64,000 nucleotides of DNA from assembly GCA_027483945.1 (NCBI GenBank), contig JAIXTM010000005.1:62001-126000 (forward strand). Reading direction: 5' to 3'. Shown one piece after another: positions 1 through 9,257 of this stretch. A program made the translations under genes and the position numbers. Each line of letters opens with the position of its first letter. The stretch's first letter is position 1. The notes under the pieces were generated by a model. It saw only the letters and a list, made by a program, of their open reading frames with translations, had not been told where the DNA came from and ran no database searches. Origin of the DNA: Hyphomicrobiales bacterium (GTDB lineage: Bacteria; Pseudomonadota; Alphaproteobacteria; Rhizobiales; Beijerinckiaceae).

Positions 1-1
1 C

Positions 2-85
2 GATCTCGTCGGGTTGAAGAAAATTGCGCGGATTCACCATCTCTCGGAGATCACCTTTGCGTTTCGTCAACGCCTGCCGTGGTAA
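2..85 (+). CDS. C-terminal end of an unidentified protein (partial)
   Basis: An open frame enters from the left edge of the window and ends at a TAA at 83-85. It gives 27 residues ending in RQRLPW. The codons are GC-biased like the neighbouring genes, and the stop lies 33 bp before divK. Too little is present to name a family, and the frame could be fortuitous because its start is outside the window. Confidence 0.4.
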   Translation, partial: DLVGLKKIARIHHLSEITFAFRQRLPW

Positions 86-118
86 CGCTAACGGGTCGCG
101 GGGGCGAAAGACGGTGGT

Positions 119-487
119 ATGAGCCAGACGATCCTGATCGTTGAGGACAACGAACTCAACATGAAGCTCTTCAACGACCTGTTGGAGGCGCATGGCTACC
201 TCACGCTCAAGACCTCGAACGGCATCGAGGCCATCGAGCTGGCGCGCAAGCACAAGCCCAACCTGATCCTGATGGACATCCAGCTGCCCGAGGTGTCGGG
301 CCTGGAAGTGACCAAGTGGATCAAGGAGGACGAGGAATTGCGCGGTATCCCGATCGTCGCCGTCACGGCCTTCGCCATGAAGGGAGACGAGGAGCGCATC
401 CGGGAGGGCGGCTGCGAGGCCTATCTCTCCAAGCCGATCTCCGTCGCCAAGTTCATCGAGACCGTCCGCACCTACGCGCTCCAGTAG
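119..487 (+). CDS. divK: Single-domain response regulator DivK
   Basis: This is a 122-residue stand-alone receiver domain with no output domain. The acidic pair E9/D10, the phosphoacceptor D53 (LMDIQLPE), T83 and K105 (SKP) are all in place. In alphaproteobacteria DivK is phosphorylated by PleC/DivJ-type kinases and signals through DivL-CckA to the master regulator CtrA. Only 17 bp separate it from pleD, the order seen in Caulobacter and rhizobia, so the two are probably co-transcribed. Family, length and context all agree. Confidence 0.95.
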   Translation: MSQTILIVEDNELNMKLFNDLLEAHGYLTLKTSNGIEAIELARKHKPNLILMDIQLPEVSGLEVTKWIKEDEELRGIPIVAVTAFAMKGDEERIREGGCEAYLSKPISVAKFIETVRTYALQ

Positions 488-504
488 CAGGTCCGTCCGC
501 GCCC

Positions 505-1878
505 ATGTCCGCCCGCGTCCTCATCGTCGACGATCTGCCGACCAACGTGAAGCTTCTGGAAGCGAAGCTCACGGCGGAGTATTTCGACGTCCTGACGGCC
601 AATAACGGGTTCGACGCCATCGCCCTGTGCGAACAGGGGCTCGCGGATATCGTTCTGCTCGACGTCATGATGCCGGGCATGGATGGTTTCGAGACCTGCC
701 GGCGGATCAAGAATACGCCGACGACGGCCCATGTGCCGGTCATCCTCGTCACCGCCCTCGACCAGCCGGCGGACCGGCTCAAGGGCCTGGATGCCGGGGC
801 CGACGATTTCGTCACCAAGCCGGTGGACGACACCGCGCTGTTTGCCCGCGTGCGCAGCCTCGTGCGGCTCAAGGCCGTGACGGACGAGTTGCGCCTGCGC
901 GCCGCCGCGTCGCGGGACTACGGCATCGGCGACCCGCTCGCCGCCGCCGCGGCCGAGACCGGCATGAACGCCCGGATCCTGCTGGTGGACGATCGGGCAA
1001 GCTCGGCCGAACGGCTGGCCGGCGCCCTGTCCGCCTTCCACAGCGTCGTGGTCGAGCCCGATCCCCATGCCGCTTTGGTGCGCGCGGCGGAGGAGCCGTA
1101 CGAACTCGCCATCGTCAGCCTGGACCTTGCCGATTATGACGGCCTGCGCCTGTGCAGCCAGCTGCGCTCGCTCGACCGGACGCGGGGCATGGCCGTGCTG
1201 ATGGTCTGCCAGGCCGACGACCGGCCGCGCATCCTGCGCGGGCTGGAGATCGGCGTTCACGACTATCTGGTCCGGCCCGTGGACCGGAACGAACTGGTCG
1301 CGCGCGTCCGCACCCAGGTCCGTCGCCACCGCTTCGCCTCGCGGCTGCGCGACAGCGTCCATGCCTCCATGGAGATGGCGGTCACCGATGCGCTGACCGG
1401 CCTGCATAACCGCCGCTATCTCGACAGCCACATCCCGGCTTTGTTCGACCAGTCGGTGATGCGGGCGCGGCCGCTTTCGGTGCTCGTGCTGGACATCGAC
1501 AAGTTCAAGACGATCAACGACACCTGGGGCCACGATGCGGGCGACGAGGTGCTGAAGGAATTCGCCTCGCGGGTGAAGAGCCAGACCCGCGCGATCGACC
1601 TTGTCAGCCGCACCGGCGGCGAGGAGGTGGTCGTCGTGGTGCCCGAGACCGCGAGCGACGGCGCCTATGCCATCGCCGAGCGCATCCGGCAGAAGATCGA
1701 GCAGGAGCCCTTCGCGATCCATCGCGGCGCCAAGCGCATCAGTGTCACCGTCTCCATCGGCGTCGCGAGCCGCATCGCCGGCGAGGAGGCGGCCTCGGCC
1801 CTGCTGAAGCGTGCCGACAAGGCGCTCTACGTCGCCAAGGAACAGGGCCGCAACCGCGTCGTTGCCGCGGCGGCGTGA
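505..1878 (+). CDS. pleD: Response regulator diguanylate cyclase PleD (REC-REC-GGDEF)
   Basis: This 457-residue protein makes c-di-GMP when phosphorylated. REC1 (about 1-125) has the phosphoacceptor D53. REC2 (about 154-275) has Ser205 where the phospho-Asp should be, so it is probably only the dimerisation adaptor. The GGDEF domain (about 285-457) carries the signature as GGEEV at 371-375 instead of GGEEF, with an inhibitory I-site RAID at 362-365. The ATG at 505 was chosen because the receiver domain begins there (MSARVLIVDD); the open frame extends further upstream only through divK. It is a classic partner of divK in polar development and surface attachment. Confidence 0.94.
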   Translation: MSARVLIVDDLPTNVKLLEAKLTAEYFDVLTANNGFDAIALCEQGLADIVLLDVMMPGMDGFETCRRIKNTPTTAHVPVILVTALDQPADRLKGLDAGADDFVTKPVDDTALFARVRSLVRLKAVTDELRLRAAASRDYGIGDPLAAAAAETGMNARILLVDDRASSAERLAGALSAFHSVVVEPDPHAALVRAAEEPYELAIVSLDLADYDGLRLCSQLRSLDRTRGMAVLMVCQADDRPRILRGLEIGVHDYLVRPVDRNELVARVRTQVRRHRFASRLRDSVHASMEMAVTDALTGLHNRRYLDSHIPALFDQSVMRARPLSVLVLDIDKFKTINDTWGHDAGDEVLKEFASRVKSQTRAIDLVSRTGGEEVVVVVPETASDGAYAIAERIRQKIEQEPFAIHRGAKRISVTVSIGVASRIAGEEAASALLKRADKALYVAKEQGRNRVVAAAA

Positions 1879-1945
1879 GCCGGGCCGATAGCGTGACCTT
1901 CCAGGCGGCGCCGCTAACCTTGCCGCTTCACCCTAATCCTTAGCG

Positions 1946-1960
1946 TTAACAAGCATTTAA
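1946..1960. promoter_or_regulatory. CtrA-type binding site (TTAA-N7-TTAA)
   Basis: The sequence is TTAA, seven bases (CAAGCAT), then TTAA followed by C, an exact match to the full CtrA consensus. It stands out because both flanking protein genes point towards it rather than away. It lies 68 bp after the pleD stop. Confidence 0.6.
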
Positions 1961-2118
1961 CGACGCAATCGATGCGATTCCCGTTGCGGGACGGGCGAGG
2001 CGTGAGCATCCTCAGGGCGTCCGGAAGCGATCTCCTCGCCGACGGACACGCCGGCAGGGAGCTCGATACCGCCGCATCCATCGGGCTCCCGGCCGGTATC
2101 CTTCGCGACGATCCAAAC

Positions 2119-2147
2119 GAAAAGGGCGCCCGATGGGGCGCCCTTTC
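2119..2147 (-). terminator. Rho-independent terminator of rpmG
   Basis: A perfect 10-bp inverted repeat (AAAGGGCGCC at 2121-2130, GGCGCCCTTT at 2137-2146) has a 6-base loop. On the minus strand it lies about 40 bases past the rpmG stop and runs into a T-rich tract. Its own A and T runs fit an intrinsic terminator. Confidence 0.8.
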
Positions 2148-2186
2148 GCGTATCCGGCAGCCGACACGCCGAAGCGGGCGGCGGGA

Positions 2187-2354
2187 TCACTTGATCTTGG
2201 ATTCCTTGAACTCGACATGCTTGCGCGCGACCGGGTCGTACTTCTTGAGCGACAGCTTGTCGGTCATCGTGCGCGAGTTCTTCTTGGTGACGTAGAAATA
2301 GCCGGTGTCGGCGGTGGACACGAGCTTGATCTTGATAGTGGCGGCCTTGGCCAT
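2187..2354 (-). CDS. rpmG: 50S ribosomal protein L33
   Basis: A 55-residue basic protein beginning [18 protein letters not shown] and ending in KESKIK, the usual form and length of bacterial L33 in the large ribosomal subunit. It has no cysteines, so it is the zinc-independent type. A longer frame exists, but the family start is the ATG at 2354. It appears to be monocistronic with its own terminator. Confidence 0.96.
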   Translation of the reverse strand: MAKAATIKIKLVSTADTGYFYVTKKNSRTMTDKLSLKKYDPVARKHVEFKESKIK

Positions 2355-2498
2355 GGTCGGGTCTCGTCCGGTTGGGCGGCTCAGAGCATCGCGCGATGCC
2401 GCCGGGCGCAAAAGGTCAGGGCCGGAAAGCCCGGCCCATTTCGGCGACGGCAATGCCGCATCGGGCCGCCGAAGTCAAGGCGCACGGGGTCGCGCCGG

Positions 2499-3248
2499 TC
2501 AGAGCTCCTCGCGCCGGAAACGGCCATTGAGCTCGTAGTAGAACGGTACCGGCAAGTGCTCGCCGAATCCGGCGGCGATGCGCGCCTCGAGCTCCTCCAG
2601 CACGACCTGCGTGACGCCGTGGAGGCCGAGCGCCTGGGCTTCCTCAAACGTCACCCAACGCAGCTCGGTGAGCTCCGAGGCCGGCCCGACGACGCCCTCG
2701 ACCTGGCCGCAGACGGCCTCGCGGTCCACGGCGAAGAAACGCGTATCGAAACGCTTGGGCCGCCTTGGCGGGGTGATGGCGCGAGCGACGAAGTTCAGCC
2801 GCTCCAGTTCCGGGAACACGCCTTGTGCCGCGAACTCCGACCACGGACCTTCAGGGCAGCTCTCCGGCGCGCCGTAATCGCGCGAGCCGATCATCAGGCC
2901 GGTTTCCTCGAAGGTCTCGCGGATGGCGGCGAGGCCGAGCGCGCGCGCCCGGCCCATGCTCGGCCGCTGCACCCGCGCCATGAGCCGCGCTTCGCAGGCG
3001 GAGGGCAGGGTGCCGGCGGCGACCATCGCCCGGTCGCCGGCTTCGATCCGCCCGCCCGGGAAGACGTAGAGGCCGGGCATGAATTTCAGGTCCGGATGGC
3101 GCTTGCCCATCAGCACCTTGGGAACGGGGGCGGTGCGGTCGATGATGATGAGCGTCGCGGCGTCTACCGGGCGCACGTTGGGCCAGCGGCGCTCGCGCGC
3201 GGCCTCCGAGAGACGCCGGGCGAAATCGTGGATCGCCGTGCCGGTCAA
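2499..3248 (-). CDS. Nudix-family hydrolase
   Basis: About 249 residues. The Nudix box is split: the glycine part FPGGRIEAG is separated by about 30 residues from the catalytic helix AIRETFEETGL. This resembles the NUDT7/8/19-like group that cleaves CoA or related diphosphates, though the substrate is not shown. No good ATG lies near the N-terminus. The chosen TTG at 3248 overlaps the stop of the upstream DUF983 gene (TTGA), which suggests translational coupling. The start is the least certain part. It is the last gene of an rnr-DUF983-nudix operon. Confidence 0.8.
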   Translation of the reverse strand: MTGTAIHDFARRLSEAARERRWPNVRPVDAATLIIIDRTAPVPKVLMGKRHPDLKFMPGLYVFPGGRIEAGDRAMVAAGTLPSACEARLMARVQRPSMGRARALGLAAIRETFEETGLMIGSRDYGAPESCPEGPWSEFAAQGVFPELERLNFVARAITPPRRPKRFDTRFFAVDREAVCGQVEGVVGPASELTELRWVTFEEAQALGLHGVTQVVLEELEARIAAGFGEHLPVPFYYELNGRFRREEL

Positions 3249-3688
3249 CGCGCGCGCTCCCGCTCGGCGGCGGGCCGCAGGACCGCCTCCTCGTCGACAG
3301 TTCCGCCGAAGCCGTGCATGCGCAGGGCCCATTGCAACCCGACGACCGCGCCCTTGATCGGCTGCAGCAAGACCAGCGAGAGGACAAGCGTCAGCGTCGG
3401 CCAGGCGACGATATGGAGCCACATCGGCAAGTCGTGGTCGATGACCGCGATCAGGATCAGCCAGACCACGACATGGCCGACAATGGCCATGGTCAGGTAC
3501 GGCGGCAGGTCGTCGGCCCGGTGGTGGTGGAATTCCGTGCCGCAGGATTTGCAGGCCGGAGCGACCTTGATGAAGCGCGTGAACAGCCGGCCCTGGCCGC
3601 AGGATGGGCAGCGGCAGCGGGCGCCGCGCAGCATGGCGCCCCAGATGTCGCGCGGGGCCGCGTCGCGGCCACCATGGATCGTCAGCAT
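3245..3688 (-). CDS. DUF983 family membrane protein with zinc-ribbon-like cysteines
   Basis: 147 residues. The N-terminal part has two Cys pairs (CRCPSC at about 25-30 and CKSCG at about 46-50), likely a small metal ribbon. Two hydrophobic segments follow (about 66-84 and 88-115). This is the layout of the DUF983 family, whose function is unknown. The ATG at 3688 lies 2 bases after the rnr stop and the 3' end overlaps the Nudix gene, so the three are one transcription unit. Confidence 0.85.
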   Translation of the reverse strand: MLTIHGGRDAAPRDIWGAMLRGARCRCPSCGQGRLFTRFIKVAPACKSCGTEFHHHRADDLPPYLTMAIVGHVVVWLILIAVIDHDLPMWLHIVAWPTLTLVLSLVLLQPIKGAVVGLQWALRMHGFGGTVDEEAVLRPAAERERAR

Positions 3689-3690
3689 GT

Positions 3691-5991
3691 CTATCCCCGC
3701 CGCGCCGGGCGGCTCCTCTGCCGAGCCCCGATGGGACCGGACCTCGCACCGCGCCGGCGCGTGCCGCCGGTCGCCTTGCCGCGCCGTCCGTCGGACAGCA
3801 TCTCGAAGCGCAGCGCGCCGGCGACGGGCGCCGCCTCGACGAGCTTCACCTCGACGCGGTCGCCCAGACGATAGGTCTCGCCGCTCGCCTGGCCAATGAG
3901 CGAATGTGTCGCTTCGTCGAAGCCAAAATAATCCGCGCCGAGGGTCGCGGCGGGTACAAAGCCGTCGGCCCCGGTGTCCTGCAGCTTCACGAACAGACCG
4001 GCGCGGGTGACGCCCGCGATCTGCCCGGAGAAGGTCGCGCCGATGCGATCGGCGAGGTGATGGGCGATCAGGCGGTCGATCGTCTCGCGCTCGGCGGCCA
4101 TGGCCCGCCGCTCGGCGGCGGAGATGGCCTCGCCGACCTCCTTGAGATGGGCGACAGAAACGTCGCCCGGCAGCCCGTCCTTGCCGAGCTTCAGCGCGCG
4201 GATCAGGGCCCGGTGCACGACGAGGTCGGCATACCGGCGGATCGGCGACGTGAAATGGGCGTAACGGCGCAGGTTCAGGCCGAAATGGCCGAGATTCTCG
4301 GCATCGTAGATGGCCTGGGCCTGGCTGCGCAGCACGACTTCGTTGATGAAGAACTGGTGCTCGCCGCCCTCCACCGCCTTCAGGATGCGGTTGAAGAGGG
4401 AGGGGCGGACGCTGGCCTGTTTCGGCAGCTTGATCCCGATGGAGGCCAGGACCTCGCCGAGCGCCCGCATCTTCTCCAGCGAGGGCTCGTCGTGAACGCG
4501 GTAGAGCAGGGGGCTGCCGGCCTTCTCCAGCGACTCGGCTGCGCAGACATTGGCGAGGATCATGAACTCCTCGATCAGCTTGTGCGCATCCAGCCGCTCG
4601 GGCACGACGACCCGGTCCACCGTGCCGTCGGGCTTGAGGACGATCTTGCGCTCCGGCAGGTCGAGGAAGAGCGGCTCGCGCTGGTCGCGGGCGCGCTTCA
4701 AGGCTTCGTAGGCGGCCCAGAGAGGGCGCAGGACCGGCTCCAGGATCGGCGCCGTGATCTCGTCCGTCGCGCCCATGATCGCGGCCTGGGCCTGCTCGTA
4801 GGCGAGCTTGGCGGCCGACCGCATCAGGATGCGGTGGAACGAGTGGCGCAGCTTGCGCCCGTCCGGGCCGATCACGATGCGCACGGCGAGCGCCGGCCGG
4901 TCCACCAGCGGCTTCAACGAGCACAGGTCGTTCGAGATCCGCTCGGGCAGCATCGGCACGACCCGGTCGGGGAAGTAGACCGAGTTGCCCCGGTGCAGCG
5001 CCTCCCGGTCGAGGGCCGAGCCCGGCGTCACATAGGCCGCGACGTCGGCGATGGCGACGGTGAGGACATGCCCGCCCTCGTTGGCCGGATCGTCGTCGGG
5101 TGCGGCATGGACCGCGTCGTCATGGTCCTTGGCGTCGACGGGATCGATCGTCACGAGCGGCAGCTCGCGCCAGTCCTCCCGCGAGCCGAGCCTGGCGGGT
5201 GCCGCGGCTTCGGCCTCCTTCACCACCGCGTCGGGGAAGACGTGAGGGATGCCGTGGACGTGGATGGCGATGAGGCTGACCGCCTTCTCCGACTTGATCG
5301 AGCCCAGCCGCTCCCGGACCTTGGCCGCGGGCAGACCGTAGCGGTCGGCACGGGTGAGGCTGGCTGCCACGAGATCGCCGTCCTGCGCCCCGCCGGTATC
5401 GTCGGGGCCGATCGACATTTCGCGGCCCTGCGCCTTCTTGTCGATGGGCACGAGGCGGCCGCCGCCATCGGGCAGGGCGCGGAAGATGCCGATCGCCTGG
5501 CTTTTCGCCTTGGGCAGGACCTTGATGACCCTGCCCACATGGGACGGGCCCTCCTCGCGATTGCGGGCCGTACGGACGAGGACCCGGTCGCCGATGCCGG
5601 CGGCGCGCTCCAGGCGCGGCTCGCGGCGACGGCCCTTGCCCTGGGGCAGGATGAGGATCTTCGGGACCGGGCCGCGCCCGGCATCCCATTCCGCCGGCTC
5701 GGCCAGGAGTTCGCCGTCCCGGTCGGTGGAGACGATGTCGGCAGCCATGACGGGCGGCAATTCGCCGGCCTTGGACAGACCCTTGCGCTTGCGGTCGAGG
5801 AGGCCGCCCGCCTCCATCTCGCGGATCAGCCGCTTGAGCGCGACCCGATCATCGCCCGTGACGCCGAAGGCGCGCGCGATCTCGCGCTTGCCCACCTTGC
5901 CGGGAGCGCCGGCGACGAATTCCGCGATCTGCTCGGGGCTCGGGAGGATGGATTCAGGACCGCGGCCCTGGTTCTTCTTGATCTTGCTCAC
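3691..5991 (-). CDS. rnr: Ribonuclease R
   Basis: A 766-residue 3'-5' exoribonuclease that degrades structured RNA. It has an N-terminal winged-helix/cold-shock region, the RNB catalytic core with the acidic motif DPVDAKDHDDAVHA around residues 280-293, and a C-terminal S1 domain followed by an Arg/Lys-rich tail. The start is a GTG at 5991 (MSKIKKNQGR); upstream sequence loses family character. It diverges from queA across about 120 bp and heads the operon with DUF983 and Nudix. Confidence 0.93.
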   Translation of the reverse strand: MSKIKKNQGRGPESILPSPEQIAEFVAGAPGKVGKREIARAFGVTGDDRVALKRLIREMEAGGLLDRKRKGLSKAGELPPVMAADIVSTDRDGELLAEPAEWDAGRGPVPKILILPQGKGRRREPRLERAAGIGDRVLVRTARNREEGPSHVGRVIKVLPKAKSQAIGIFRALPDGGGRLVPIDKKAQGREMSIGPDDTGGAQDGDLVAASLTRADRYGLPAAKVRERLGSIKSEKAVSLIAIHVHGIPHVFPDAVVKEAEAAAPARLGSREDWRELPLVTIDPVDAKDHDDAVHAAPDDDPANEGGHVLTVAIADVAAYVTPGSALDREALHRGNSVYFPDRVVPMLPERISNDLCSLKPLVDRPALAVRIVIGPDGRKLRHSFHRILMRSAAKLAYEQAQAAIMGATDEITAPILEPVLRPLWAAYEALKRARDQREPLFLDLPERKIVLKPDGTVDRVVVPERLDAHKLIEEFMILANVCAAESLEKAGSPLLYRVHDEPSLEKMRALGEVLASIGIKLPKQASVRPSLFNRILKAVEGGEHQFFINEVVLRSQAQAIYDAENLGHFGLNLRRYAHFTSPIRRYADLVVHRALIRALKLGKDGLPGDVSVAHLKEVGEAISAAERRAMAAERETIDRLIAHHLADRIGATFSGQIAGVTRAGLFVKLQDTGADGFVPAATLGADYFGFDEATHSLIGQASGETYRLGDRVEVKLVEAAPVAGALRFEMLSDGRRGKATGGTRRRGARSGPIGARQRSRPARRG

Positions 5992-6114
5992 GTCTGGACT
6001 TCTCGCACGGGTGCGATGCCCGCGCCATATCGATGGGTGGCCTGAAGCCGCGGCGTCGGCCGGATTGACCGGCTGCCGCCTTGGCCGCACAAGGCCGTTG
6101 CACAGGATATGGGT

Positions 6115-7206
6115 ATGCGCGTCGACCTTTTCGACTTCGATCTTCCGGAAAACCTGATCGCGCTGCGGCCGGCCAAGCCGCGGGACGCGGCGCGCATGCT
6201 CGTCCTGCCTCCCGGGGGAGCGCCGCAGGACCGCATCGTGCGCGACCTGCCGGACCTGTTGCGTCCGGGCGACGCGCTGGTGCTGAACGACACACGCGTC
6301 ATCCCGGCGCGGCTCTTCGGCATCAGGGTGCGCGGGGATGCGGTGGCGCGGATCGAGGTGATGCTGCATCGCCGCGTCTCCGCCGATACGTGGCAGGCCT
6401 TCCTGCGCCCGGCCAAGAAAGTCGCCGTCGGCGAGCGCATCCGCTTCGGCGAGGATGGCGAGAGCATGGCCTGCCTGCTGGCGGCGCTCGACGCCGAGGT
6501 GGAGGAGAAGGGTGAGGGCGGTGACGTGCGCCTGCGCTTCCACCTGACGGGGCCGGCTTTGGACGAGGCCATCGCGCGGCTCGGGGAGATCCCGCTGCCG
6601 CCCTACATTGCCGGCCGCAGGGCGGCGGACGATGCCGACCTTGCCGATTACCAGACGACCTATGCCCGGGAGGAGGGCGCCGTGGCGGCCCCGACCGCCG
6701 GCCTCCATTTCACGCCGGAGCTCTTCGCCCGGCTCGACGCGCTGGGCGTATCGCGCCATTTCGTGACGCTGCATGTGGGAGCGGGGACGTTCCTGCCCGT
6801 GAAGGCGGACGACACGCAGGACCACCGGATGCATGCCGAGTGGGGCACGGTCTCCGTGGAGACCGCGGATGCGCTCAACCGGGTGCGGGCCGCGGGCGGG
6901 CGGATCGTCAGCGTCGGCACGACCTCGCTGCGGCTTCTGGAGAGCGCGGCGCGGGAGGACGGCACGATCGCGCCGTTTTCCGGCGAGACGGACATCTTCA
7001 TCACGCCCGGCTACCGCTTCCGCGCGGTGGACGTGCTGATGACGAATTTCCATCTGCCGCGCTCCACGCTGTTCATGCTGGTGAGCGCCTTCGCGGGCCT
7101 GGATGCGATGCGCGGCGCGTATGCGCACGCTGTCGCCTCGGGCTACCGGTTCTATTCCTACGGGGATTCCAGCCTTCTCTTCCGCAACGACGGGACGACG
7201 CCATGA
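6115..7206 (+). CDS. queA: S-adenosylmethionine:tRNA ribosyltransferase-isomerase
   Basis: 363 residues. QueA transfers and isomerises the ribosyl part of SAM onto 7-aminomethyl-7-deazaguanine in tRNA, giving epoxyqueuosine. Family signatures visible are [43 protein letters not shown] and NFHLPRSTL. Two in-frame ATGs exist at 6109 and 6115. The second has AGG at 8 bases spacing and matches the usual family N-terminus, so it is preferred. The stop overlaps the tgt start by 4 bases. Confidence 0.95.
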   Translation: MRVDLFDFDLPENLIALRPAKPRDAARMLVLPPGGAPQDRIVRDLPDLLRPGDALVLNDTRVIPARLFGIRVRGDAVARIEVMLHRRVSADTWQAFLRPAKKVAVGERIRFGEDGESMACLLAALDAEVEEKGEGGDVRLRFHLTGPALDEAIARLGEIPLPPYIAGRRAADDADLADYQTTYAREEGAVAAPTAGLHFTPELFARLDALGVSRHFVTLHVGAGTFLPVKADDTQDHRMHAEWGTVSVETADALNRVRAAGGRIVSVGTTSLRLLESAAREDGTIAPFSGETDIFITPGYRFRAVDVLMTNFHLPRSTLFMLVSAFAGLDAMRGAYAHAVASGYRFYSYGDSSLLFRNDGTTP

Positions 7207-8342
7207 CCGGGACGTTCACTTTCGAGGTCAAGGCGACCGACGGCGCCGCGCGCACCGGCGAGATCCGCATGCCGCGCGGGGTCATCCGCACCCCGGCCTT
7301 CATGCCGGTCGGCACCGCCGCGACGGTGAAGGCGATGTATGCCGACCAGGTCAAGGCGCTGGGCGCCGACGTGGTGCTCGGCAACGTCTACCACCTGATG
7401 CTCCGCCCGGGCGCGGAGCGGATCGCGAGCCTCGGCGGCCTGCACAAGTTCATGAACTGGCCGTACCCGATCCTGACCGATTCCGGCGGTTTCCAGGTCA
7501 TGTCGCTCGCCCAGCTGCGCAAGGTGAAAGAGGGCGGCGTTACCTTCCAGTCTCATATCGACGGATCGACCCATGAGCTGACGCCGGAACGGTCCATGGA
7601 GATCCAGGCGCTGCTGGGCTCCGATATCCAGATGCAGCTGGACGAATGCGTGAGCCTGCCGTGCAGCGATGACGAGGCGGAGCGGGCGATGCAGCTCTCG
7701 CTGCGCTGGGCCGAGCGGTGCAAGACCGCTTTCGGCGACCAGCCGGGCCGCGCCCTGTTCGGGATCGTCCAGGGCGGGGCGGTGAGCCGCCTGCGGGTAG
7801 AGAGCGCCCGTGCGCTGAAGGCCATGGACCTCAAGGGCTATGCCATCGGCGGCCTGGCCGTCGGCGAGCCGCAGGACGTGATGCTGCGCATGATCGAGGT
7901 CGTGGAGCCGGAGCTGCCCAAGGGCAAGCCGCGCTACCTGATGGGCGTCGGCACGCCGGACGACATCGTGGAGGCGGTGCGGCGGGGCATCGACATGTTC
8001 GACTGCGTGATGCCGACCCGCGCCGGGCGCCACGGCCAGGCCTTCACGCGCTTCGGCCAGATCAACCTGCGCAATGCCCGCCATGCCGACGATCCGCGCC
8101 CGCTCGATCCGGAATCGAGCTGCCCGGCGGCCAACGGCTACAGCCGCGCCTATCTGCATCACCTGACCAAGGCCAACGAGATCCTGGGCATGATGCTGCT
8201 GACCTGGGTGAACCTCGCCTACTACCAGGACCTGATGGCGAAGCTGCGCGCCGCCATCGCCGCGGGCAATCTGGAGGACACGATCCTGCAGGTGAAGGCC
8301 GGCTGGGAGCGCGGCGACGTGCCGGCCCGGCAGGATGGCTGA
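7203..8342 (+). CDS. tgt: Queuine tRNA-ribosyltransferase
   Basis: 379 residues. It exchanges guanine 34 for preQ1 in GUN-anticodon tRNAs. Active-site motifs are present: [13 protein letters not shown] around residues 90-102 and the nucleophile region [10 protein letters not shown]. The usual zinc site CxCxxC is not intact: the region reads [17 protein letters not shown], leaving only one of three cysteines. It is coupled to queA (ATGA overlap). Function is still probable because the core is well conserved. Confidence 0.94.
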   Translation: MTGTFTFEVKATDGAARTGEIRMPRGVIRTPAFMPVGTAATVKAMYADQVKALGADVVLGNVYHLMLRPGAERIASLGGLHKFMNWPYPILTDSGGFQVMSLAQLRKVKEGGVTFQSHIDGSTHELTPERSMEIQALLGSDIQMQLDECVSLPCSDDEAERAMQLSLRWAERCKTAFGDQPGRALFGIVQGGAVSRLRVESARALKAMDLKGYAIGGLAVGEPQDVMLRMIEVVEPELPKGKPRYLMGVGTPDDIVEAVRRGIDMFDCVMPTRAGRHGQAFTRFGQINLRNARHADDPRPLDPESSCPAANGYSRAYLHHLTKANEILGMMLLTWVNLAYYQDLMAKLRAAIAAGNLEDTILQVKAGWERGDVPARQDG

Positions 8343-8350
8343 CGCCGCCG

Positions 8351-9058
8351 TCAGGCCAGCGCGATCCGCACGCGCCGGTTCTGCTTGCCCTTGTTCTCAA
8401 TGCCGGTGACGGCGAGGCGCCCGATCTCGCCTGTGCGGGCGACATGGGTGCCGCCGCAGGGCTGAAGGTCGATCCCCGCGATCTCCACCAGCCGGACCCG
8501 TCCCGTCCCGCGCGGCGGCTTGACCGACATCGTCTTCACCAGCCCCGGATTGGCGTCGAGTTCCTCGTCGGTGATCCACCGGAAGGAGACGGGGGCGTCC
8601 TGCTCCGCCAGGGCGTTGAGCCTTGCCTCCACGGCCGCCCTGTCCGGCGGCGTGTCGGGAATGTCGAAGTCGAGCCGGCCCTCGCCCTCGCCGATGGACC
8701 CGCCCGTGACCGGGTATGGCAGGACGACGCTAAGGAGGTGCAGCGCGGTGTGGATGCGCATGCGCTTCTCGCGCAGCGGCCAGTCGAGTTCCAGCGTCAC
8801 GCGGTCGCCTGGCGCGGGAAGCGGGCCGCCGGGCTCGGGCCGGTGGAGGATGCCGCTCCGGTCCGGCGCATAGACCGTGTCGGCGATGCGAAGCGTCGCG
8901 CCGCCCGGCAGCCGCATCGAGCCCCGGTCGCCCGGCTGGCCGCCGCCCTGGGCGTAGAAGATCGTGCGGTCGACGACGATACCCGCCTCGTCCGCCACGG
9001 TGACGGTCGCTTCGCAAGTCGTCAGATAGGCATCCTCGCGGAACAGGGGCTCCGTCAC
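8351..9058 (-). CDS. Alanyl-tRNA editing protein (AlaX-like)
   Basis: 235 residues, equivalent to the free-standing editing domain of AlaRS that hydrolyses Ser- or Gly-tRNA(Ala). Metal-site motifs are HTALHLL near the middle and CGGTH in the C-terminal third. The N-terminal GGGQPGD loop is also typical. It is convergent with tgt (8-base gap) and transcribed alone. Confidence 0.88.
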   Translation of the reverse strand: MTEPLFREDAYLTTCEATVTVADEAGIVVDRTIFYAQGGGQPGDRGSMRLPGGATLRIADTVYAPDRSGILHRPEPGGPLPAPGDRVTLELDWPLREKRMRIHTALHLLSVVLPYPVTGGSIGEGEGRLDFDIPDTPPDRAAVEARLNALAEQDAPVSFRWITDEELDANPGLVKTMSVKPPRGTGRVRLVEIAGIDLQPCGGTHVARTGEIGRLAVTGIENKGKQNRRVRIALA

Positions 9059-9162
9059 GGTCGTTCCTTTCGCAGAGCCGGGCCCAACCTGCCGGCGCTT
9101 CGACGCTAGGCCCGGGTTGACGGAGGCTCAAGCGGGCGCGGGCGCAATCGCTCATGCGCAGG

Positions 9163-9190
9163 TGATCCAGTCCGTTCGTGCGCGCGTAAC
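9163..9190 (+). promoter_or_regulatory. Sigma-E (RpoE/ChrR, ECF11-like) promoter candidate
   Basis: TGATCC at 9163-9168 is followed 18 bases later by TAAC at 9187. This resembles the promoter class recognised by the RpoE partner of ChrR in Rhodobacter (TGATCC with a TAAGA-like -10). It lies about 70 bases before the ChrR-like gene, where an autoregulated promoter would be expected. The match was found by eye. Confidence 0.5.
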
Positions 9191-9257
9191 TGCGGCATTG
9201 ACGGGGGCCGGATCTTCTTGGCACTCCGTGCGGCAAGAGACGAGGGACTTATCGGAC

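Larger units (their letters stand above)
1879..2186. other. Convergent intergenic gap between pleD and rpmG
   Basis: These 308 bases lie between the 3' ends of two convergent genes. They contain a perfect CtrA-type site near the left end and the rpmG terminator near the right end. Short frames in the gap overlap rpmG antisense and show no convincing start or family. The roughly 160 bases between the CtrA site and the hairpin could hold a small RNA, but no such RNA is recognised. Confidence 0.6.

Noticed and set aside
1972-2295. Possible small gene after the CtrA site
   Set aside because: It runs into rpmG on the opposite strand, has no ribosome site and shows no family similarity.
3691-7128. 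A very long minus-strand open frame covering rnr and extending through queA
   Set aside because: Only the part from the GTG at 5991 down has RNase R character. The rest is the antisense of queA, whose protein is well conserved.
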